64,000 bases of DNA from Amblyomma americanum (taxonomy: Eukaryota; Arthropoda; Arachnida; Ixodida; Ixodidae): assembly GCF_052857255.1 (NCBI RefSeq), contig NC_135498.1, positions 88,034,639 through 88,098,638 of the forward strand, read 5' to 3'. Below, piece by piece: positions 58,901-64,000 of this stretch. The first letter of the stretch is position 1. Each line of letters starts with the position of its first letter. The notes beneath the pieces were generated by a model. That model searched no databases. It saw only the letters and a program-made list of their open reading frames with translations, and was not told where the DNA came from. The translations under genes were made by a program, and so were the position numbers.

Positions 58901-61900
58901 TGTTTTCTCTGACTTCTTTACGCGTGATAATAAACACCTACTGATATTTAAAAAAAATGTCTGTACTACGGGCTAGCATTTCATGCCGTATTACACGATG
59001 TCAGACGGACAGCTGCTCACCAAACGTTCACATGTACTGTAGCCGTCGTATATTTTAACAATCTGGTCAGGAGAGAAGCCAATGAGTACCGTCCTTAGAT
59101 GCTACGAAATTTACATCTAAAGCAGCATGAATTCCGTGTGGATATTTGACCCTAAAATAAATGACGTGGCGTGTTAGGGCGAGAGTTCAACGTTGTTAAA
59201 AAAAAGACAGGGCTATTTTCTGATGCATTGTTACTATTTAAAAACACACAGTGGTACACACAATACAATATAACATAGGGGAGTCGAGATAAGAGAATGA
59301 TAAGTGTATATCTCAACTTGCCCTTGCACAGTTGACACTTCGTTGAGTACATGCGTGAAGGCAGTAGTAGAAATGCACGCGCCCACGGGCTGCTCACCAG
59401 TAGCGCCATGAAGGGGAGGACCCCCTTGGCCGTCTCGTGCTTGTTGAAGAGGTGCGTGAGCACGTAGCACACGATGAGCGAGGCCGGCACGTAGAGCACG
59501 AACAGGGCCACGATGGCGAGCAGGGCCACGGGGTCCGTGAGGAAGGGCACCCCGATGGCCACCAGCGCCAGAATGGTGAGCATCACGGCCAGCAGGTAGA
59601 GCACCGCGTGGCTGAGCAGCACGGTGAACCAGTAGCCGGAGAAGAGCAGCCCCGACACGCGCAGCTGGTTCTTGACCTTGTTCTGCCGGTCCTCGACCAC
59701 CTCGACGGCGATGAGCGAGGGCATGTAGGCGAGCACCACGCTCATCATCATGGTCCAGGTGTAGAGCTGGGCGTCGAACACCCTGTCGATGCCCCGCTGG
59801 GGCCACGGGAAGGAGGAGGTGCGAAGCCGCCGTTCGCTCAGCACATCGGAGCTCTTCGCGCGCGCAGCGTACAGAGCGTTGAACATGAGCGACTGCAGGA
59901 TGGGCAGCGTGTGCACGTGCGAGTCGTTGAACAGCAGCGTCAGCGGGTTGGTGTACTGCGCAGAGGCACGAAGAGAACGCACTTGCCTTGGCATCGCAGC
60001 TCGACCAATGGGCACGGAAAGTTCACGCACCCAGTGTACTGCACAGCTGCACGGCTAATAATAATAATATTAATTGGTTTTGGGGGAAAGAAAATGGCTC
60101 AGTATCTGTCTCATGCATCGTTGGACACCTGAACCGCGCCGTAAGGAAAGGGATACAGGAGGGAGTGAAAGAAGAAAGGAAGAGAAAGGTGCCGTAGTGG
60201 AGGGCTCCGGAATAATTTCGACCACCTGGGGATCTTTAACGTGCACTGACATCGTACAGCACATGGGCGCCTTAGCGTTTTTCCTCCATAAAAACGCAGC
60301 CGCCGCGGTCGGGTTCGAACCCGGGAAGTCCGGATCAGTAGTCGAGCGCCCTAACCACTGAGCCACCGCGGCGGGTACTGCACGGCTTAGGCACTGGAAT
60401 TCACGCCGCGTTTCTGTTACCGTGAAGTGCCATGGTTTAAGCAAACCGTTCGGTTTCCGTATCTCCACAGCCTTGCTGTGCAGCTTTGAAAGGTATTTGC
60501 CATTCGAGGTCCGACCTGTGTACTTATAACCAATTTGTAAAAAAGCGGTAGTGTAGTCAGAGTTCTATTCTGCCGCCCGTGTCATGTCGCTTGAGCGAGT
60601 GGCTGCGTGGACGGTTACACACGGAGGTGAGGGAGAACTCTGCGTTTGTCTCTTAACGTCTATCGTCTGCCCTAATCGCACGTTCCCACAGCAAAGGTGT
60701 GAGTACTGGTTCCTAATTGAAGTTCTGAGTTTCATCGAAGCGGGCTGGGCGCGGTAAAGCCTGAGCTCGCAATCCTGAAATGTCGCCTTTGATGATCTCC
60801 ATTACCGAGGCGCCATGCATGGCGACACTGGTTAACAAAAAGAAACATTTCTGCCGCTACACTGAGCGGCGCTTAAGCCGCTCTCACAAACATGTTCTTA
60901 GCACCGCTGAGCTTGTCTCGAATGTTGTCTAACTTTCTGAAGAACAGTTAGTGCCATGAATCTTGAAAAGAAATACATCCGGAAGCGCGGCGACTTCGCT
61001 CTGCCGTGTTGATTTCTTAGGCCTTGACATGAGACACGACATTCGCAGTGTAGTCTCCCTTCGGGGACAAAACACGGGATTGGGCGAGGTCCGCCTATTA
61101 CACAGCGACATGTGGCCTTTCTTCCGATACTGCAGCAACCTGCGTAGTCACACCAGCGTAAAGAGCATTGCGGCACGACGTACCTTGTACTCTCCGCCAA
61201 GGTTCTCGGGCACCGTGGCGTAGTAGCTGTTGGGGTCGACGTTGTCCAGCGTGACGGTGTTGTTCCTCCATCGCACGGTCATGTTCTGCAGTTTCATGGC
61301 CTCCTCGAACAGACGCACCTGTTCCGGCACTGCAGGGAACAACGAGGGTGCACAATGAACACGGGGTGCTTAAGAACGGTGTTGTTTGAGAACGGCGTCA
61401 TTGTTTTATCGTCGGTTGCCCACTTGCGCCAAAACCCACACGCATTCAGATGACGTTTCAGACATTCCAAGACATTCAGTTAGACCCTGAAAAGAACTCG
61501 ATTGACCAAGTCGTGTAAACAAACTGCCCGTGCCTTTCTGCTTTGTGACGATGTGTACTAGGCCAGTATCTCTTGAGCTACTCTGAACCTCTCAATTCAT
61601 GTGAACGAGTCTAAGAACGGTCACTGAATAGCAGGTGACTTCTCAGGTAGGAACCCGCAGCCATTGTTACTTTGCGGGCAGCAAGGAAACACAGATCGAC
61701 TCGCTGTGCGTGAGAATACGAACACAGGACAATTGAAACTAGTTTAGTGTTTAGGGAAACCGCCAAAGTGTAAACAGTAGTAGATCGACAAAAATTCTCT
61801 CACTTAAAATCTACGGCACGTTATGGGTTTCACCGAAACACATGGGAGTTTTACATAGTTGCCTCTTCGAGTTGGTGAATTCTGCCTCGCCCTGACATCT

Positions 61901-63437
61901 GCTAGTCGTCCGGTTTGCTTAGCTGGTACAGCGACTGTTCCGGAGAACCGTTGGTCCCGTGTTGGATTCCAAGTATGGCAAAGCCGCAAAATCTTATGCA
62001 GTTACCCTCTTTCTTGCAGACGAAGCAGAACAACACTGAGAACGAAGTGAACAGTTTAGAATGGAAGCAGTCCTTTGTGCCGCATACTGCCGACAGCAGC
62101 AGATTTTGTGCGAAAGCACTACTTAACACCATCCCAACCAAGACTTGTGTGAAGCCCCGGAGTAACTCGGGTAAGTTCGGGTTCGCAGGAGCGTCGCGCA
62201 AGCTGCAGCCAATGGGGGCTTTAGCTCGTCTGCTCGGTTTAACTACATTAAGGGCCTACTGCATGTTCGTAGTGATTGGTGAGTGTATAACTAATTTTAC
62301 TGAAAACTTTTGGAAATCCCGGGTTAGTAGTTTTTTCGCATTGTCTCGTCGTACAGAGCCTCACGCCTTAGGCCAGCTGCAGAGCAATACGACGTACCAA
62401 AGTTGCAGCGAAAGAGCAAATTATTAATTTTGAAAAAAGCAGGCACTGTTCGTGTGTTTTATGACGTAGAAGGTGTTAAGATTGTTAACTCGCGCAGATG
62501 TCAAGCGCATTCGTCAGCGTCTGTCGGCCAGTTTGCAACGTGGGAAAGCCAGCTTGTTAAAGGACTAATAAAAGGGTGTACAAAAGTTAGCACAAGGCAA
62601 TTTTTTTTTGCTCTTTTTTTTCTCAGCCAGATCACAGAAGTCGGCGAATGTGCTGCGTTAGGATTATGCATCAGCTCGGGGAACTGGGGGGCTCGAGGGT
62701 TGTGAACCAGGCATCAAGAACGACCTCGCCGCACGGTAAAATGATGACAAATTCTTCACCCGAGTACTGACCGTGCAGCACCGAAGACCCAAATTCACTC
62801 CGAAGCAACCAGTGTGGGATGACTCTCGCAGTCGACCGTGCCATCCGCGCATGCGCAAAAGGGCCTGTTTCCCAGCTGCCGAGACGCACGTTTTGTCGCA
62901 GTTGCTCTCAAATTCAACGCCGACATCATCGGCGACCATCACTTTCTGGTTATCGCTCACTCTGGCGTTGCACGTTAACAGCAACGCAGTAGTTTTTGTC
63001 GTGAGCAGGTGTTTGTTTGTTTTACGAGTTCAATGTCCCAAATTGACTCAGGCTATGAGGGACGCCGTAGCGGAGGGCTGCGGATAATTTCGACCACCTC
63101 ACAGTACACGGGCCTCTAGCATTTCGCCTACATCGAAATACGACCACCGCGGCCGGGATCGAACCCGCGTCTTCCGGGTCAACAGCAGACCATCATAAGC
63201 ACTGTGAGCGGGTGTTCGGCTATAGGCTGCCCGCTGTTCCTCACCCTGGTTGCCGGCGCTGCGGTAGGCCTGCACCACGTGTGCATCCGGGTAGAAGTCG
63301 GGGGTGAAGACGCCCAGTCGGTTGACGGGCACCTCGCTCTTGTTGAGGAAGCAGTAGCTGAGCAGCACCATGATCACCGGAAGCACCACCAGCGGAACCA
63401 CGTGCATCGGGGCGCGCAGGAAGAGCAGCATCCGAGC
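49904..63437 (-). CDS. ABCA-family ABC transporter, C-terminal half (11 exons)
   Basis: ABCA proteins are integral membrane lipid exporters built as TMD1-NBD1-TMD2-NBD2. The eleven minus-strand exons here join in one frame to 790 codons plus stop, encoding TMD2 and NBD2; TMD1 and NBD1 must lie beyond the right edge. In order are a first membrane helix (residues ~1-35), an extracellular loop of about 150 residues with N-x-S/T sites (NMT, NNT, NDS), five or so helices (~180-400), and a charged linker. Then come Walker A GPNGAGKTS, Q-loop YCPQHDAL, signature LSGGTKRKLS, Walker B RIVLLDEPSTGMDP, H-loop TTHSMEEAD and a C-terminal VFLGFAKEQ tail. All catalytic motifs are intact and every junction has GT/AG with matching phase. 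The closest named relatives would be ABCA3-like proteins; the exact orthologue is not determinable. Confidence 0.93.
50257..50474 (+). other. Possible plus-strand exon, Cys-rich, weakly TSP1-like
   Basis: A good-looking acceptor (CCTCTTTGTTTGCAG, ending 50256) precedes an open stretch reading KCEGGDCSQQENDSNQEPPE and then RVPGQDCEARAFESKSCSTG, with an AATAAA at 50468-50473. The G-x-D-C-x-x-x-A-x-E-x-x-S-C spacing recalls the end of a thrombospondin type-1 repeat. No partner exon was found and it lies antisense in the last ABCA intron, so it may be chance. Confidence 0.2.
50488..50615. repeat. Dispersed repeat family D, copy 2
   Basis: Carries GCAGCTCTTAGTCGCCCG, TTCCTGCGTTGAGC, CTCGGCGTAAACGAGCG and AAAAAGAGCGAACGCA in the order of copy 1 (24558-24760), in the same orientation. 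Confidence 0.6.
51215..51375 (+). repeat. Dispersed repeat family C, third copy
   Basis: Contains GCGGAAGCCCAAACCCATGT, CGCCTCCGTTCGGCACTGCG and CATTGCCGAGAAGCGTAAT, diverged versions of phrases in 49132-49330. Confidence 0.55.
51690..51985. mobile_element. Foldback element in the last ABCA intron
   Basis: A perfect 41 bp inverted repeat (51728-51768 against 51905-51945, starting AGTTGGGGGATAAGCC) sits in longer imperfect arms of about 120 bp (51696-51810 and 51840-51985). The arms end at GAATGCTCTT/GGAGCATTC around a spacer of about 30 bp. No target duplication could be defined. Transcribed as part of the ABCA intron it would form a long hairpin. Confidence 0.85.
52525..52580 (-). CDS. ABCA micro-exon 10
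   Basis: Only 56 bp. Acceptor CCTTTACAG|CGAAAG, donor GAACAG|GTAAGT. Completes a GCG codon and reads KAKFSIEEFSFSQTTLEQ, matching the S-x-S-Q-T-T-L-E-Q segment that precedes the C-terminal V-F-L in ABCA proteins. Confidence 0.93.
53093..53328 (-). CDS. ABCA exon 9 (post-NBD2 region)
   Basis: Acceptor CGTCGCAG|GTGCCT and donor GACGAAG|GTAACG, 236 bp. Begins with the hallmark CLGSTQHLKNKYGAGYTL that follows NBD2 in ABCA proteins, then a regulatory domain with FPSATLREGFQDRLTYDIPQ and VFVAMDE. Confidence 0.94.
53927..54220 (-). CDS. ABCA exon 8 (signature, Walker B, H-loop)
   Basis: Acceptor CTCCCAG|GCTGAT and donor CTCAG|GTACGC, 294 bp. Completes a Trp codon, then reads LMDKLNIREHADKRAKQLSG with signature LSGGTKRKLS, Walker B RIVLLDEPSTGMDP and H-loop TTHSMEEADALCTKVGIMV. 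All catalytic residues of the second ATP site are present. Confidence 0.96.
54489..54690 (+). mobile_element. tRNA-derived SINE with AAATC microsatellite tail
   Basis: Lies in the intron between ABCA exons 7 and 8. The tRNA head is mostly deleted (CTGCCGCGGCGGTCGAATTT joins straight into the body). The body has GTGCTGTGCGATGTCAGTGC and CCCCAGGTGGTCGAAATTTC. The tail GGGACGTTAAACCCC is followed by about five AAATC repeats, the natural 3' end of this subfamily. Confidence 0.88.
55179..55351 (-). CDS. ABCA exon 7 (NBD2 Q-loop)
   Basis: Acceptor GGGCGCAG|GTGGCG and donor CAACTG|GTGAGT, 173 bp, ending phase 2. Reads VAVGGFEITSNLCRAFKMLG, YCPQHDALWNNLTIREHLHL and FAALRGI. The Y-C-P-Q Q-loop of ABCA proteins is intact. 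Confidence 0.95.
55873..56079 (-). CDS. ABCA exon 6 (NBD2 start, Walker A)
   Basis: Acceptor TCCCCCGCAG|CCTCCG and donor GGAAGG|GTACGA, 207 bp, phase 0. Reads PPVVYVSELRKVYEEGARCR, then NLSLAIDKGDIFGLLGPNGA and GKTSTMKVIVGEESPSSGR. The Walker A Lys and following Thr/Ser are intact. Confidence 0.95.
56794..57420. mobile_element. Foldback/MITE with TA flanks in an ABCA intron
   Basis: Arms of about 265 bp (56796-57057 and about 57140-57418) are inverted copies around a spacer of about 80 bp. The best part, 56942-56991 against its inverse ending 57256, has three mismatches in 50. Ends read ACAGGGTGTGTAAC and, inward from the right, AAAGGGTGTTTCACC, next to TA dinucleotides, as in Tc1/mariner-type MITEs. 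It lies between ABCA exons 5 and 6. Confidence 0.85.
57731..58033 (-). CDS. ABCA exon 5 (last helix and linker to NBD2)
   Basis: Acceptor GGCACAG|ACGTCT and donor CCCAAG|GTGCGC, 303 bp, phase 0. Reads a loop (YEADKWMFFDWDSN), the last helix (ILITYVACVIHTFVYYFLLR), then a charged linker containing DVPEKEDADVKAERQRV that leads to NBD2. The opposite-strand 148-codon frame is a shadow. Confidence 0.92.
58723..58860 (-). CDS. ABCA exon 4 (late TMD2)
   Basis: Acceptor TGGCCCAG|TGCTCC and donor ACAAAG|GTGAGC, 138 bp, phase 0. Encodes CSMFPAVPVTILDMMGSSRS followed by a hydrophobic LHYTLCLLVPFYIPNGGLYY, the segment before the last TMD2 helix in ABCA proteins. Confidence 0.92.
59398..59955 (-). CDS. 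ABCA exon 3 (main TMD2 helices)
   Basis: Acceptor CTGCGCAG|TACACC and donor CTACTG|GTGAGC, 558 bp, phase 0 at both ends. Starts YTNPLTLLFNDSHVHTLPIL, then an amphipathic stretch, followed by helices in WTMMMSVVLAYMPSLIAVEV, SGYWFTVLLSHAVLYLLAVM and VALLAIVALFVLYVPASLIV. The E-D-R-x-x-K-V-K-x-Q-L-R-V-S-G coupling segment typical of ABCA TMDs (KVKNQLRVSG) is present. A 231-codon frame on the opposite strand is its GC-rich shadow. Confidence 0.95.
60047..60387 (-). mobile_element. tRNA-derived SINE with 10 bp target duplication
   Basis: CTGCACGGCT flanks it at 60047-60056 and 60378-60387. On the minus strand it starts CCGCCGCGGTGGCTCAGTGG with a perfect-looking B-box GGGTTCGAACCCG and ends in the GGTTCAGGTGTCC tail subtype followed by a TTA-type repeat. 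It is the best-preserved SINE here, inserted between ABCA exons 2 and 3. Confidence 0.95.
60388..61183. other. ABCA intron sequence, no separate feature
   Basis: Minus frames at 60898-61200 are unsupported. I see nothing else here. Confidence 0.4.
61184..61329 (-). CDS. ABCA exon 2 (extracellular loop)
   Basis: Acceptor CCCTGCAG|TGCCGG and donor TACAAG|GTACG. Completes a GTG codon split with the previous exon, then reads PEQVRLFEEAMKLQNMTVRW and onward to YYATVPENLGGEYK. Contains two N-glycosylation sequons (NMT, NNT), as expected for the outward-facing loop. 146 bp, entering phase 1 and leaving phase 0. Confidence 0.9.
61330..63011. other. ABCA intron sequence, no separate feature
   Basis: Several open frames of 60-170 codons occur (for example 61915-62427 plus) but none has motifs or splice support. 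Nothing is called. Confidence 0.4.
63012..63212 (-). mobile_element. tRNA-derived SINE, partial
   Basis: Lies just inside the intron downstream of the first visible ABCA exon. On the minus strand it has a tRNA-like head (GGGTTCGATCCCGGCCGCGG), the body CATTTCGATGTAGGCG with a deletion in the GTCAGTGCACGTTAAAG part, and the tail ending TTGGGACATTGAACTCG. Confidence 0.8.
63245..63437 (-). CDS. ABCA exon 1 of those visible (first TMD2 helix)
   Basis: Encodes ARMLLFLRAPMHVVPLVVLP and continues to a hydrophobic VIMVLLSYCFL segment, the first TMD2 helix, then the start of the outer loop (GVFTPDFYPDAHVVQAYRS). It ends AACCAGG|GTGAGG, phase 1. The acceptor is uncertain: AACGCAG at 63437 or CCACAG at 63461 (both phase 0), and both have poor pyrimidine tracts. 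Further exons lie outside the window. Confidence 0.8.
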
Positions 63438-63461
63438 CTGCGTTATCCGTCGGCCACCACG

Positions 63462-64000
63462 CTGTGGACACCTGACTTTCACGCAGCAACCGTGAGCACG
63501 CTGCCGGTGGATGTCACGCGGACTTTGGCGGTGGTGGGTGTGTTTCGTAAAGTTGTCGACCGAATTATGTTTAGTGTATGAATAAACTAGTTTTGACTAC
63601 GATCATCTCCGAAAGCGCCCTTAATGTCTGGAATTCAGGAGGGTCTACTCAAACCTAAGCTGTGTAACGCCCACGCACTTAAAATGCGGTTTGAAAGTTA
63701 TGAACCTCGAGCGTTTAGGAATTGCTGGCCCCTGCATCGCAGAAATTCGTAAAACTGACAGAGCTAAAGAGAAATATAAAATTACTATGGAATTAAAAAC
63801 TACCAAATAAGTGTCAATTTCTGGACGTCTTCAAGCAATAAAACTTCGCACACATACATGTGCGCAAACATAAACTCCTCAATAGGTAGTCAAAGCCATT
63901 TCATGATTTAGAAGTACGCCCTGCGAAAACTCAGACCTCCGGCGCAGTTAAAAGTTTTCAGTAGCCCTTGCAGCGCGCCTATTTCACTCCTTACACTTGC
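63462..64000. other. ABCA intron, no exon recognised
   Basis: No further ABCA exon is visible before the window ends. An AATAAAAC near 63838 on the plus strand is unlikely to be meaningful. Confidence 0.4.

Noticed and set aside
59437..60132. 231-codon plus-strand frame
   Set aside because: Antisense shadow of ABCA exon 3; histidine/glycine-rich composition comes from GC-rich codons on the other strand.
60300..60377. tRNA gene on the minus strand
   Set aside because: Well-kept B-box, but it is the head of a SINE with target duplication.

Overview
This looks like nuclear DNA of a hard tick (Ixodidae, probably metastriate). The evidence is a spliced ABCA-type transporter gene with short exons and large introns, at least eight copies of a tRNA-derived SINE of the kind described from ixodid ticks, several LINE 3' ends whose decayed RNase H or RT segments resemble tick non-LTR elements, and a very high density of mixed transposon relics. 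The tick assignment is inference from repeat and protein resemblance; no marker gene was available.

Layout. 1-25 kb is a graveyard of mobile elements: a Harbinger-like non-autonomous element (2849-3800), a pogo/Tigger relic (4203-5980), a ~105-111 bp minisatellite (7.66-8.40 kb), a 3 kb inverted-repeat element holding a decayed P-element-like transposase (9073-12118), nested LINE 3' ends with a small LTR-like element inside (13.97-16.38 kb), Ty3/gypsy relics (18.8-19.4 and 20.25-21.48 kb), and SINEs inserted into SINEs. 25.46-41.49 kb is a tandem array of about 70 copies of a 229 bp unit. 41.5-44.2 kb is a broken hAT transposase. 44.2-49.6 kb is more dispersed repeats. 49.8-63.5 kb holds the only convincing host gene: eleven minus-strand exons encoding the C-terminal half (second transmembrane domain and second ATP-binding domain) of an ABCA exporter. 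Its 5' half lies beyond the right edge.

The most interesting structure is the satellite. Its unit is a chimaera: about 78 bp from the reverse-transcriptase gene of an antisense RTE-like LINE plus about 150 bp from the end of a ~508 bp non-autonomous element that had inserted into that LINE. The parental junction and the rest of the LINE are still present just left of the array (24.80-25.61 kb), so the birth of the satellite can be read from the sequence. The array also carries a 4,808 bp higher-order duplication of 21 units and smaller nested duplications. It ends at the terminal sequence of a hAT element.

The ABCA exons share one reading frame with compatible splice phases and no breaks. 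The introns have taken in SINEs and two foldback elements without visible damage to the coding sequence.
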